Assembly (NCBI RefSeq): GCF_001757105.1
Contig: NZ_MDHN01000005.1
Span: forward strand, 62,001 to 126,000
Direction of reading: 5' to 3'
DNA: 64,000 nucleotides
Source of the DNA: Alteromonas confluentis
GTDB lineage: Bacteria > Pseudomonadota > Gammaproteobacteria > Enterobacterales > Alteromonadaceae
This document shows positions 29,117 to 38,659 of this stretch, piece after piece. Numbering within the stretch: position 1 is the first letter of the stretch; each line of letters begins with the position of its first letter. The notes below the pieces were generated by a model. That model searched no databases and had not been told where the DNA came from. It was given only the letters and a program-made list of their open reading frames with translations. The translations under genes were made by a program, and so were the position numbers.

Positions 29117-29482
29117 ATGAGTGATTCCACTTCCGATTGGCGTGATTTAACCGTAGACGATGCTGTTGCTGTGAGCGATTTTTATGTTGCCGTGCTGGGG
29201 TGGCAAAAAGAAGCCCTTGCTATGGGGGAATACAATGATTTCATCGTTAAAGACAGTGACGGTAAAGTCATGGGTGGCATTTGTCACCGAAAGGGCCCAA
29301 ACGCTGAGGTTCCCACGGGATGGTTGCCGTATTTTACGACCCGAGATTTCGATGCTTCAGTGAGTCAGGTGGTGGAGCAGGGCGGTAAACTACTCTCTAA
29401 AGTGCGTGAACACGGTACAGCGCGATTCGTGTACGTGAGCGATCCATCTGGTGCCTATTTTGCCCTTTATTCAGAGGGTTAA
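29117..29482 (+). CDS. VOC/glyoxalase-fold protein
   Basis: The 121-residue protein is a single vicinal-oxygen-chelate module pair: DDAVAVSDFYVAVLGWQKEA at the start, GWLPYFTTRDFDASVSQVVEQGGKLL in the middle, and FVYVSDPSGAYFALYSEG at the end. Members include glyoxalase, bleomycin-resistance and dioxygenase-like proteins; the specific activity cannot be told. ATG 29117 follows CTGGAG. It is divergent from the ACT gene across the DnaA-box-rich gap. Confidence 0.85.
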   Translation: MSDSTSDWRDLTVDDAVAVSDFYVAVLGWQKEALAMGEYNDFIVKDSDGKVMGGICHRKGPNAEVPTGWLPYFTTRDFDASVSQVVEQGGKLLSKVREHGTARFVYVSDPSGAYFALYSEG

Positions 29483-29562
29483 TAACACCAGGGCAATGAC
29501 AATCCTGATGATGGCTGATAAAGTCAGCAAAAGAATAATAAAACGCAAATAAGGAAATCACG

Positions 29563-30645
29563 TTGACCGCGCCATTGAATATTTATGCTGGCCCAGGCGC
29601 GCTGGCAACGCTCAAGGAAAACGGCTTTTATCCACTGCTGTTTAATTACTTTCTCGGCGCCTCGGGTGGCCCCAAGTGGTTTGTGCTTGCGGGCCTCGAC
29701 AGGGTGTTGTTTCCAGAATGGTTCGATACCCGTGGCGGGCAAGTACAAGTCATTGGTTCTTCCGCGGGGGCGTTTCGTGCTGCTTGTGCGGTGCAAAACG
29801 ATCCGCTGGCGGCCATTAATCGACTGGCAGAACACTATTCCACGACGGTTTATTCGAAAAAGCCCACTGCCAATGAAATCACCACCAAAGCCCGCGAATT
29901 GCTGCACCATGTGATTGGTAAAACCGGGGCTTACGAAATCATCAGCAATGAACGATTCAAAGCACACATCTTTGCCGTACGTTGTCATAAAGCCATGGCC
30001 AGTCGGGGCCGTTATACCCAGCTTAACGGATTATTGATGAGTGCTGCTGCTAACGCGGTACGGCGAAAAAATCTGAATATGTTTTACACCCGGCATGTCT
30101 TTTCAGCGCCGGGTAGTGAACTCACCATTCATGATCCGTATCAGTTGAATACTGAACGTAGCGAATTGCAGTTTGTTAACGTGAAAGATGCCTTACTCGC
30201 GTCTGGATCAATTCCACTAGTGTTAGAAGGCGTGGAAAAAATTGTCGGCGTACCTGAAGGTGTGTATCGAGACGGCGGCATTGTGGACTACCATTTTGAC
30301 TTATCCTTCGGCCCCCGCAAGGGTCTGGTGCTTTATCCTCATTTCTTCGATACACCCGTACCAGGATGGTTCGATAAAAATTTGAAACGACGATTACCTC
30401 ACCGTAGTAGTTACGACAATGTGGTGATGCTAGTGCCGTCTGCCGATTTTGTTCAGTCTTTACCTTACGGGAAAATACCGGATCGCAAAGACTTCAATAC
30501 CATGGATGCCAAAACCCGCATTAGATACTGGCAAACCGTGCTTAGTGAAACAGATCGGTTAGGGGAATACTTTATGAAGGTAACAGAGGATGGCAGCGTG
30601 ATGGATGTGATAAAACCGCTGCCGTTTGCTTGTTTGGATGGCTAA
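29563..30645 (+). CDS. Patatin-like phospholipase
   Basis: The start is TTG 29563, after AAGGA at 29551. The 360-residue protein has the patatin catalytic features: glycine-rich oxyanion loop ASGGPKW, the nucleophile elbow GSSAG in VIGSSAGAFRAA, and the dyad aspartate in YRDGGIVDYHFDLSF. It probably hydrolyses lipid acyl esters in the cytoplasm or at the membrane; no signal peptide is present. It stands alone and converges on the GGDEF gene. Confidence 0.85.
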   Translation: MTAPLNIYAGPGALATLKENGFYPLLFNYFLGASGGPKWFVLAGLDRVLFPEWFDTRGGQVQVIGSSAGAFRAACAVQNDPLAAINRLAEHYSTTVYSKKPTANEITTKARELLHHVIGKTGAYEIISNERFKAHIFAVRCHKAMASRGRYTQLNGLLMSAAANAVRRKNLNMFYTRHVFSAPGSELTIHDPYQLNTERSELQFVNVKDALLASGSIPLVLEGVEKIVGVPEGVYRDGGIVDYHFDLSFGPRKGLVLYPHFFDTPVPGWFDKNLKRRLPHRSSYDNVVMLVPSADFVQSLPYGKIPDRKDFNTMDAKTRIRYWQTVLSETDRLGEYFMKVTEDGSVMDVIKPLPFACLDG

Positions 30646-30688
30646 GTACCCACTTTAAGGTTAACTGTGGGGAATCAGCCGGTCAGAG

Positions 30689-32506
30689 TTATTGTGACCG
30701 GTGATTTAGGCCAATTGATGTCGCCATGTCATCAAGAATATCATGCAAGCCGGTTATTTTTTCATTGGTAATGAAGATACTCACCGTCGACTCTACTTTA
30801 ATACTGCCGGCTGTATCACCTTCTTCCAACGCCTGGGCTATGGCAGTTCGCATGCGTTCAAAGTAGGGACGCGCGCTACTTTCCTCAACATTGTGCAGGC
30901 ACATAATAAACTGCTCTGTGCCAAATCGGCCCAGAATGTCGCTTCCACGAATGTTGTTTTGTAGCGTTCGAGCAATGGCTTTAAGTACGCTGTTAGTTTT
31001 ACTCGGGCCGAGGTATCGGGTTATTTCTCTGAAATTACTGATATCAAAGACGGCAATGCCGATTGCGCGACCTTTGTCTGGTGCACTGAGCTTACCAATA
31101 CGACTAATCGCGACTTCCGAATTCAACAGCTGCGTGACAGGATCGATGGCTTTAGCGGCAAGGAACTTGCGACGCAAGAAATAAGTGGCGAGACTGCCGG
31201 TAATGATAAATACAGCAAGAAGCGCCCACAGAATTCTCTGTCGCGCTTGCTGCTCAGCTTCAACTTCTGCTTCCAACCCATAAATACGGTTATACAGGTT
31301 TGCGGCACTCAGCACCCGGGCTGAATCTTGTTGTTTAATGCGCTTGCGCTCAGCTTCCATGGCGAATACATCGTTGGCAACGCGTGCTTTCTCAACATCA
31401 CCCAGCGCAAGGTAAATTGCCAGATTAAAGCTGAGGTAGTCAAGATTGGTAGCGAGCCTTGGTGGTATTGTATTTTTCTCGTCTTTAAATTGTTGAACAT
31501 AGTCGACAAGACAGACAAGGTTACCGTTGTGAAGGCAAATTTCGGCTTCATGCCATTTATAAATTAGTGTGCCGAATGAGCTGGATACGGCGGAGACCGC
31601 CGCTTTGAAATCAGGCAGGGTTTTTTCAAGATTCTCAAAATCTCGGTTTTTACGGTAATAATACACCAGCGAGTTATAGTAAAAATAGTTGGTGAGCGGT
31701 GTGTTTATGGTTGCATTCAACGCCGCATATTCTTGAATACGTCGATAAGCCTCTTCGTTCTGACCACTGCTTTGCAGAGAAACAATGGCACTGATCAGCA
31801 TGCTTAACTTATTACTTCCCTCGTAAAATTGAACGCCCATGTCATGGGCTTTGAGGAATTGTTCTGCGGCCAACCCGTGTTGTCCGAGTCCGCCGTAAAG
31901 TAAGCCGATGGAGTTGTGTATATGGGCAAGTTCAGCGGGGGAACCGTCTTCATAAAAACGCTCAAGGATACTGAACATTTTCCCTAATCGCTCTGAAACA
32001 TCGTCGTACTCGGAACAATAGCTGATCATGCCCAATGATGAGCTCATATAAATATCGCTGTGTTTTTCTGGAGATGATAAGGAGCGAGCCTGGCGATAAT
32101 ATTGACAGCGCGTTGGGTTTTCCTGAGCATCGTAAATAAACCCGATCTGGTTTATCGCAGACACATAAGTATAGGAAGCCTTATCGATGTCTGGCTGGTC
32201 CACAAGATCTCCAAGCAGAGTGAGTGCGGATTCGAAGTCACCTCGACAAATCAGAAATTGGCCTTTAGCACTGATTAACGCATTTCGCTGAGTCGTCGTC
32301 AGTGACTCCTGGTTCAGCGTGGCTTCAAGCTCAGGAAAGAGGCTGTCGTTGGGGCAATCGTAAGAGGGTGCTCGCACCTTTTCTATGACAGCGTCGATAT
32401 CATCATTGTCGAATGCAGATACTGGCAACAGTAATCCTAATACTACAAGCCAGTACATTGGTGTTCTTCTCATACGTCTTTCTAATTTTTCTTTTAGTGT
32501 AACCAC
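30689..32506 (-). CDS. TPR-repeat sensor with C-terminal degenerate GGDEF domain
   Basis: The 605-residue frame starts at 32506; ATG 32473 (MRRTPMYWLVVLGLLLPVSA) would place the signal sequence at the very start and is also plausible. Residues about 35-400 are helical TPR-like repeats expected in the periplasm (GLLYGGLGQHGLAAEQFLKA). A membrane helix (ILWALLAVFIITGSLATYFL) follows, then a GGDEF domain with the loop RFGTEQFIM. The GGDEF signature is thus altered to GTEQF, so cyclase activity is doubtful. It converges with the patatin-like gene. Confidence 0.85.
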   Translation of the reverse strand: MVTLKEKLERRMRRTPMYWLVVLGLLLPVSAFDNDDIDAVIEKVRAPSYDCPNDSLFPELEATLNQESLTTTQRNALISAKGQFLICRGDFESALTLLGDLVDQPDIDKASYTYVSAINQIGFIYDAQENPTRCQYYRQARSLSSPEKHSDIYMSSSLGMISYCSEYDDVSERLGKMFSILERFYEDGSPAELAHIHNSIGLLYGGLGQHGLAAEQFLKAHDMGVQFYEGSNKLSMLISAIVSLQSSGQNEEAYRRIQEYAALNATINTPLTNYFYYNSLVYYYRKNRDFENLEKTLPDFKAAVSAVSSSFGTLIYKWHEAEICLHNGNLVCLVDYVQQFKDEKNTIPPRLATNLDYLSFNLAIYLALGDVEKARVANDVFAMEAERKRIKQQDSARVLSAANLYNRIYGLEAEVEAEQQARQRILWALLAVFIITGSLATYFLRRKFLAAKAIDPVTQLLNSEVAISRIGKLSAPDKGRAIGIAVFDISNFREITRYLGPSKTNSVLKAIARTLQNNIRGSDILGRFGTEQFIMCLHNVEESSARPYFERMRTAIAQALEEGDTAGSIKVESTVSIFITNEKITGLHDILDDMATSIGLNHRSQ

Positions 32507-32973
32507 TCAAGCAGAGAATGACTATTATTCTCACTTTGGTAGTCGGAAAAAGTGATACCGCAACTCGGCCGATGCCGAGCAAATTGGTATTACCCTGCTA
32601 TTAAACCTTATTTCGAAGCCGCTGATAAATTCAATAATTTGTATATATTATTAAGCGCTTGTTACAGCCATATTTATTTCTCTGATCAAGCCGTTTTTAG
32701 TCTGATGAAACACCTTAATCGTGTGATAAATAGCGTTGTTCAAACCCGGCACCAGTGCGTTATAATTCAGTTATACCAAAGGATTGGTCAAACTCTAATA
32801 ACATCGACGGCCAAATCTGAGCAATCTAAGATTGCGCATTTCAGATTCCCGCAGCAAAAAAAACCTTACACCCTGTTTTCTAAAATGATGATTGTTGGTT
32901 TATCCACCGGACAACGTTTGGTGATCACTGACAGTTGTTACATTGCTTTTATTTTTCCTGACAGAAGGTATTT
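32507..32973. other. Divergent gap upstream of the MFS gene; no supported gene
   Basis: A 141-codon plus-strand frame (32552-32977) crosses this gap but has no ribosome site and no recognisable features, and it overlaps the MFS start. A short hairpin CTCGGC/GCCGAG (32564-32579) lacks a T-tail. Otherwise only the promoters of the two divergent genes are expected. Confidence 0.5.
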
Positions 32974-34185
32974 ATGACAACTCACCACGGGACAACTTCG
33001 GCGTCTCCGTTCTGGCCAATTGTGATCATGGCGCTTGGTACGTTTACGCTTGGGCTTACTGAATTTGCTTCAATGTCGATGCTGCCACTCATCGCAGCAT
33101 CTTTCGATGTTTCACCTGCCATGGCGGGCAATGTGATCAGCGGTTACGCGATTGGCGTTGTAATTGGTGCACCGCTATTTATGTTGCTCACCAATAAAAC
33201 GAACCGACGAACAGCGCTGGTCTTGTTTGCGTCGATGATGTTCATAGCCAATGGGTTGAGCGCTATTGCAACGTCGTTACCGGAAATGGTGTTTTATCGT
33301 GTGCTTAGTGGTTTACCGCACGGTGCCTATTTTGGTACGGCGTTATTGATTGCGTCAGATATGGCACCAAAAGGCAAGCGTGCGAGCTACATGTCGATGG
33401 TGTTTATGGGCCTGACTATCGCCACCATCGTAGGCGTACCTATGGCTACGTTGGTTGGCCAAGCGATGAGTTGGCGTGTGTGCATGGCTATCGTCGCTGT
33501 ACTGGCTTTGGCCGCTGCAATCCTGATTCGCTTTGTTGTACCCAGTTGCCCCATTACTCAGCCAACACGTTTGGGTGAAGAATTCGGCGTACTTAAAAAT
33601 AAACTGGTGTGGACAATTTCAGGGATCATATTCGTTGGTTTTGGTGGTGTGTTCTGTATTTACACTTACCTTGCTGACACCATTATTAATGTAACAGAAG
33701 CGCCAGAAGTCACCATTTCCATTGCTATGATGATGTTTGGTTTGGGTACCACCATTGGGAACTGGGTATGTGGACGTATGGCTGACAAATCTCCTCTTGC
33801 TACCACCGGTATTGCGTTGGTTTGTAGTGTGGGCATTTCTATTATGTACGTTTTTGCCGCCCACGATATCTATTGGTTGTACCTCAGTGTGTTTTGTCTG
33901 GGTGCTTCCGTGGGGCTGGCTGCGGTTATTCAGTCGATGCTACTCGATGTGTCGCCTACCGGCCACGCTATGATTGGTGCACTCGTGCAGTGCGCATTTA
34001 ATACGGCTAATGCTATTGGTCCATGGGTGGGAGGCAGCCTGTTGGCTTCCGGTGCAACGTTTAACGAAACCGGCTATGCCTCAGCATTGCTTTTTGCTGG
34101 TGGCTTTGTCATGTGGGGATTAAGCTACATGATGATGCGTCAGAAAAGCCGTACGCCTCAAGTTTGTAGCTCTGCAAGCTGCTAG
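32974..34185 (+). CDS. MFS transporter, AraJ/DHA1-like
   Basis: The 403-residue protein has twelve hydrophobic segments. GLTEFASMSMLPLIAASFDVSPAMAGNVISGYAIGVVIGAP is the opening typical of the AraJ/sugar-efflux branch of the DHA1 family; a short basic loop (TNKTNRR) follows helix 2, and LPHGAYFGTALLIASDMAP lies in helix 4-5. It exports sugars or drugs by proton antiport; the substrate is unknown. ATG 32974 follows AGAAGG. It converges on the MscS gene. Confidence 0.87.
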   Translation: MTTHHGTTSASPFWPIVIMALGTFTLGLTEFASMSMLPLIAASFDVSPAMAGNVISGYAIGVVIGAPLFMLLTNKTNRRTALVLFASMMFIANGLSAIATSLPEMVFYRVLSGLPHGAYFGTALLIASDMAPKGKRASYMSMVFMGLTIATIVGVPMATLVGQAMSWRVCMAIVAVLALAAAILIRFVVPSCPITQPTRLGEEFGVLKNKLVWTISGIIFVGFGGVFCIYTYLADTIINVTEAPEVTISIAMMMFGLGTTIGNWVCGRMADKSPLATTGIALVCSVGISIMYVFAAHDIYWLYLSVFCLGASVGLAAVIQSMLLDVSPTGHAMIGALVQCAFNTANAIGPWVGGSLLASGATFNETGYASALLFAGGFVMWGLSYMMMRQKSRTPQVCSSASC

Positions 34186-34209
34186 AGCGGCTTTAAGTGT
34201 GTGGCGCAG

Positions 34210-35325
34210 TTAATTTTTCTGCGCCCGCACCACGGCTTTGGCTTTACTGGAAGCCAATATGTTTGCCGCATCCTCCTGATCCACATTAATTGCCGTGATC
34301 GGGAATGGAATCACAATGCCTTCTTCATCAAAGCGTTTCTTCAACATCTTCATAAACGCACTTTTTATAAAAAAGCGGTTAAAATACTCACGCGTTCTCA
34401 GCATGACGGTAAGGTTAATACTGGAATTATCGAAGGTGTGAAACAGCACGAAAGGTTCGTAAGTAGGTACACCGTATTCATGATTGTGCAAGGTGTATTC
34501 CGCCACTTCCAGGCACACTTTTTCAACCAACTCTAAATCAGACGAGTAATGTACACCTACCTCGACCGGCACAGACAGTTCCCGTTCGGGATAATAGTAA
34601 TTTATCAATTTAGAGTTAGATAACTTACTGTTGGGCATGATCACAATATTGTTCGGTAGCATTCTGACCCACGTTGACCGCCAGCCAATTTTCTCAACAA
34701 ACCCCTGTTCGCCGGAATCCAGTTCGATAAAGTCACCTACGCGAATTGGCTTATCGATAATAAGTTGTATACCTGAAAAGAAATTCTCAAGGGTGGGCTG
34801 AAGTGCAAGGGCAACGGCCAGAGAGGTGATACCTAACGACGCAATTATGGGTGTTATGGAAACGCCCATCGTACTAAGTATTACCAGGATTGCCAGGCTA
34901 GCGAGAATTGCACGCATGGCTCCGCCGGCAATGCTGCTGGTATTCTTAACTAATGTGGATTCATTCTGATAACGGCGCAGGGAGTAGGTAAAAAAGCGTT
35001 CAAAAAACAGGAAAAAAGTGAGAATGACGCCTGCTTTCACCACATGTTCGATAATCAACTCAGTGCGGTCGTTGATAATCGACAACCATTCCAGCAGAAA
35101 CTTGCCAAGTACCACCATCACCAGAAAGATAAACAGGGTGAGAGGGGCGTCAAGTGACAACACCAAAATTCGGTATATGCCAGCCATAGAGCTAGACTCA
35201 GAACGGGCTTTTTGCTTCAGACGCACCAATATGATGCGCTTTGCAATGAACAGCGACACGATCACGGCGAGAATAATGCCGAGGGTAATCGCTTCCTGGG
35301 TCTTTAAGAATGCGGGAATGGTCAT
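34210..35325 (-). CDS. MscS-family mechanosensitive channel
   Basis: The 371-residue protein has four N-terminal hydrophobic segments, then the pore-lining helix in ASLGITSLAVALALQPTLENFFSGIQLI. The MscS beta domain follows (IRVGDFIELDSGEQGFVEKIGWRSTWVR, NNIVIMPNSKLSNSKLINYY). A C-terminal alpha/beta vestibule reaches about residue 350. It gates ion efflux on membrane tension during osmotic downshock. It is monocistronic. Confidence 0.93.
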   Translation of the reverse strand: MTIPAFLKTQEAITLGIILAVIVSLFIAKRIILVRLKQKARSESSSMAGIYRILVLSLDAPLTLFIFLVMVVLGKFLLEWLSIINDRTELIIEHVVKAGVILTFFLFFERFFTYSLRRYQNESTLVKNTSSIAGGAMRAILASLAILVILSTMGVSITPIIASLGITSLAVALALQPTLENFFSGIQLIIDKPIRVGDFIELDSGEQGFVEKIGWRSTWVRMLPNNIVIMPNSKLSNSKLINYYYPERELSVPVEVGVHYSSDLELVEKVCLEVAEYTLHNHEYGVPTYEPFVLFHTFDNSSINLTVMLRTREYFNRFFIKSAFMKMLKKRFDEEGIVIPFPITAINVDQEDAANILASSKAKAVVRAQKN

Positions 35326-35632
35326 TTTGAGGATTCTCTGACAAAGCTAGATGATATTGTCTACTGATCAACCAAGCAAAAGGTGCACCAAGGTCAAGCT
35401 GATCTTCACTTGATACTACCCGTAGATAAAATCATCAATCTGCTCTTCATGCGCTATTGTTTGCAAAAAGCGGCTAGAAGTAACCGGTCTCTGAAATATG
35501 TTGTTTATCGCATTTAATGATTCACAGTTTGTTATGTTTAACAGTCTCAATGGTTGTGTGATAGTTTGACTTTCGAAATGAAAAGACTCGATTTTCGCGA
35601 AAAATCCGAGCGAATAAAAGGTAAAAATTTTA
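35326..35632. other. Gap upstream of the bacteriophytochrome gene
   Basis: About 307 bases separate the divergent MscS and phytochrome genes. No gene, repeat or recognised operator was seen; promoters for both are expected. Confidence 0.4.
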
Positions 35633-38290
35633 ATGAGTTACGACCCAAAATCCTTCCCTTATCAGAAGTGTGAACATGAGCCTATTCACATTCCTGAAAA
35701 TATTCAGAGTTACGGATTTTTGCTCGCTTTCGACAAATCAGACCTCACCATCCAAATAATCAGTGAAAACGTAAGAGAGTTATTCACTGAAGAGGTGATA
35801 GGCAGGGAGTTTCTCACCTTGTTGTCTTCTGAAACCGATGAAAAGCAGTTTCTACAAGAAACCTTCGACCGTGTTTCTAAAAGCAAAATACGTCTGCCCA
35901 TTAAATTGCGCCTTAATCGTGACATACTTGCTTCGCATCAGGACGAAGATTACCTTGCTGTGGTGTATGACAGCAGTGGCTATTACGTGGTCGAATTCGA
36001 GCCGGCCACAGAATTTCGTGATACCTACAGTGCTGAGCAATTTATAAAGTTATATGCCATGTCTGTAGCTCCGCGTTTCAAAGAAATGGCTACGTTGAAC
36101 GAGATGGCCGCCGAAATGGTATCGACCATCCGTTATCTGACGAGTATGGACCGCGTTGTTTTATACAAATTCAACGAAGACTATTCCGGAAAAGTTATCG
36201 CAGAAGCAAAAGCCGATGATATTTCATCTTATGAAGGGCTTTATTTTCCGGCTTCAGACATCCCAAGTCAGGCGCGAGAGCTCTATAAAACTAACTGGGT
36301 TCGCCTAACGCCTGATACTGAACTGCCGCCGTCGAAGCTTATTCCCACTAAGGAAGAGATGGGAAGAGAACCATTGGATTTATCGCGTTCACTATTGCGC
36401 CGTTTTTCTCCTATCCATTTGCAATATATCCGTAACCAGGGTTTGCGAGCGTCATTCTCTATTTCCCTCGTAACCGAAGGTGAGTTGTACGGCTTGATTT
36501 CTTGTCATCACCGAGAGCCTTGCTACATCCCTCAGGATGTGCGTTTGCAATGTGAAAACTTGAGTCAGCTGTTCAGCTGGCACTTACGGGCAAAAGAAGA
36601 AGAAATTGCCCGTGTGAAAAAAGAAGAGACCGATAAAGCCGTCGATTTAATGCTGGATAAAATTGGTCCTTCCAATCCCATTGGGCGTGTTGTGAAAAGT
36701 GGTGAGCAAGCGTTTCTAGATGCGTTGAATTCAGACGGGTTCATCTATTTTTCTCAATACGAGACCATTTCTCTGGGCGATGTTTTACCTGTCGATCTGG
36801 TTAAAGCCATCTTTTTGAAGGCGAGTCATAGCAATGGTTTTCCTTTCACCTGTGACAATTTGTTTGAAGCGTGGCCTGAGGCCAAAGAGCACGGTATTGC
36901 CGGCATTATGATCATTCCACTTTTTGAGAAAAAGCGCTATTTCACGGCCTGGTTCCGAAAGGAGAATACGCGTTATCAGCGTTGGGTCGGTGTGGAAAAC
37001 GAAAAATCTGAAGATGCTCCCAAGGACAAGCGCTTAAAACCGCGTACGTCTTTTGCTGTGAACGAGCGGGCTATTATGGGGTACTCCAACCCCTTTGATC
37101 GTGCCGATATCGAAACGGCAAACCGACTAAACCGCATGTTTCTGGTTTACGCTCTCGATGTACAGGAAAAAATGCATATCAGCATTCAAGAATTGGAGCG
37201 TCAAGATCGTTACCGCAACGAGTTTTTAGCCACCCTGGCTCACGAATTACGCAATCCATTGGGGCCGATTACATCGGGGGCTGCAATCCTCGAAAGCGTG
37301 GATGACGAAGCGACACGCAAGCGGGTCACCTCAATCATTGGTCGCCAGGCTGCGTATATGTCAAAACTGGTCAACGACCTCATGGACGTATCCCGCATTA
37401 CTCAGGGCAAAGTGAAGCTGGAATTCGAAAAACTGCTTATACACGATGTAATATCGCAATCGCTTGAAATGGTGAATGAACACATCCAGCAGAAAGGCCA
37501 CCACATTGATGTGGAATACCCTGCTGAGCACGTGACCGTTTACGGCGATAAGGCGCGGCTTAGTCAAATATTCTCCAACGTTATCCATAACGCAGCCAAG
37601 TACACTGAAGAAGGTGGTAAGATTGCAATTAGTGTTCGCGGTGAAGGTTCGTTAGTAGTAGTAGAAATTGCCGACAACGGTATGGGAATTCCCCAGGAAC
37701 GCCTGGCTGATGTGTTTAATATGTTTACCCAAATTGAGGCCCATTCCACCCACACGAAAGGGGGCTTAGGCATTGGATTAACATTGGTAAGTAAACTCGT
37801 GGCACTGCATCACGGTGATATTCGTGTTGAGAGTGACGGGGCAGGAAAGGGGAGTTCATTCTTTATTCGTTTGCCTATTTCACGTGTCGCCTTCGATCAA
37901 ACCACGATGGGATCGGATGATCATGCTACAACGGCTGAAACTCGGGTGATGTTTGTCGACGACAACGCCGATCTGGTCGACACCTATTGTATGCTTGCAG
38001 AGTCTATGGGTTACAAGGCGCAGGGCGTTTCCGACCCTAAAAATGCACTGGCGTTGTTTAAATCGTTCAAACCTAACTGCGTGTTTCTCGATATCGGCAT
38101 GCCCGATATTGATGGCTACGAATTATGCAAAGTATTAAAGAGCCAGCCAGAAGCGGCGCAGGTGAAATTCTATTCTCAAAGTGGGTGGGGGACCGACCGT
38201 TACCTGGAAGATTCGAAAAAAGCCGGTTTCGAAAAACATTTAGTGAAGCCCCTTACTAAAGACATCATTAAAGCGTCAGTGGAATCGTAA
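35633..38290 (+). CDS. bphP: Bacteriophytochrome hybrid histidine kinase with receiver domain
   Basis: The 885-residue protein has PAS-GAF-PHY-HisKA-HATPase-receiver order. The chromophore-binding cysteine is C13 (YQKCEHEPIHIPENIQSYGF). The GAF domain has PASDIPSQARELY and FSPIHLQYIRNQG with the conserved histidine; the PHY region covers about residues 340-510. The H-box is EFLATLAHELRNPLGPI, the ATP lid DNGMGIPQERLADVFNMF and GGLGIGLTLV. The receiver (about 770-885) has VFLDIGMPDIDGYELC and HLVKPL. It senses red/far-red light through biliverdin. No haem oxygenase or separate output regulator lies beside it. Confidence 0.95.
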   Translation: MSYDPKSFPYQKCEHEPIHIPENIQSYGFLLAFDKSDLTIQIISENVRELFTEEVIGREFLTLLSSETDEKQFLQETFDRVSKSKIRLPIKLRLNRDILASHQDEDYLAVVYDSSGYYVVEFEPATEFRDTYSAEQFIKLYAMSVAPRFKEMATLNEMAAEMVSTIRYLTSMDRVVLYKFNEDYSGKVIAEAKADDISSYEGLYFPASDIPSQARELYKTNWVRLTPDTELPPSKLIPTKEEMGREPLDLSRSLLRRFSPIHLQYIRNQGLRASFSISLVTEGELYGLISCHHREPCYIPQDVRLQCENLSQLFSWHLRAKEEEIARVKKEETDKAVDLMLDKIGPSNPIGRVVKSGEQAFLDALNSDGFIYFSQYETISLGDVLPVDLVKAIFLKASHSNGFPFTCDNLFEAWPEAKEHGIAGIMIIPLFEKKRYFTAWFRKENTRYQRWVGVENEKSEDAPKDKRLKPRTSFAVNERAIMGYSNPFDRADIETANRLNRMFLVYALDVQEKMHISIQELERQDRYRNEFLATLAHELRNPLGPITSGAAILESVDDEATRKRVTSIIGRQAAYMSKLVNDLMDVSRITQGKVKLEFEKLLIHDVISQSLEMVNEHIQQKGHHIDVEYPAEHVTVYGDKARLSQIFSNVIHNAAKYTEEGGKIAISVRGEGSLVVVEIADNGMGIPQERLADVFNMFTQIEAHSTHTKGGLGIGLTLVSKLVALHHGDIRVESDGAGKGSSFFIRLPISRVAFDQTTMGSDDHATTAETRVMFVDDNADLVDTYCMLAESMGYKAQGVSDPKNALALFKSFKPNCVFLDIGMPDIDGYELCKVLKSQPEAAQVKFYSQSGWGTDRYLEDSKKAGFEKHLVKPLTKDIIKASVES

Positions 38291-38471
38291 TTTAAGTGAT
38301 TATGGCCGAGTGTTTTTCGGCCACTGCTGACCAATTCGCCACCTGTTGATTGTTAATCAAACGAATGGGCTGCAACACGTGGATAAAAGCAAAAAATCAC
38401 TTGCACCCCTTGAGCGGCATCGTTATTATACGCGCCGTTCATAGCAATCGCGGTGAGCATCTTAAGAAAAT

Positions 38472-38548
<77 letters not shown>

Positions 38549-38659
38549 TTTTCTCTTCTTCTTATGAATTTCTTTCTTTCCAATATTTGCGCAAGCGAAG
38601 TAGCATCTTCTGTTGTTTGATGATAAAAATTTGAATTAAATTCAAATAAAGACAGAAAA

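Noticed and set aside
32552-32977. 141-codon plus-strand frame before the MFS gene
   Set aside because: It has no ribosome site, its residue pattern is not protein-like, it overlaps the MFS start and it lies in a promoter-bearing divergent gap.
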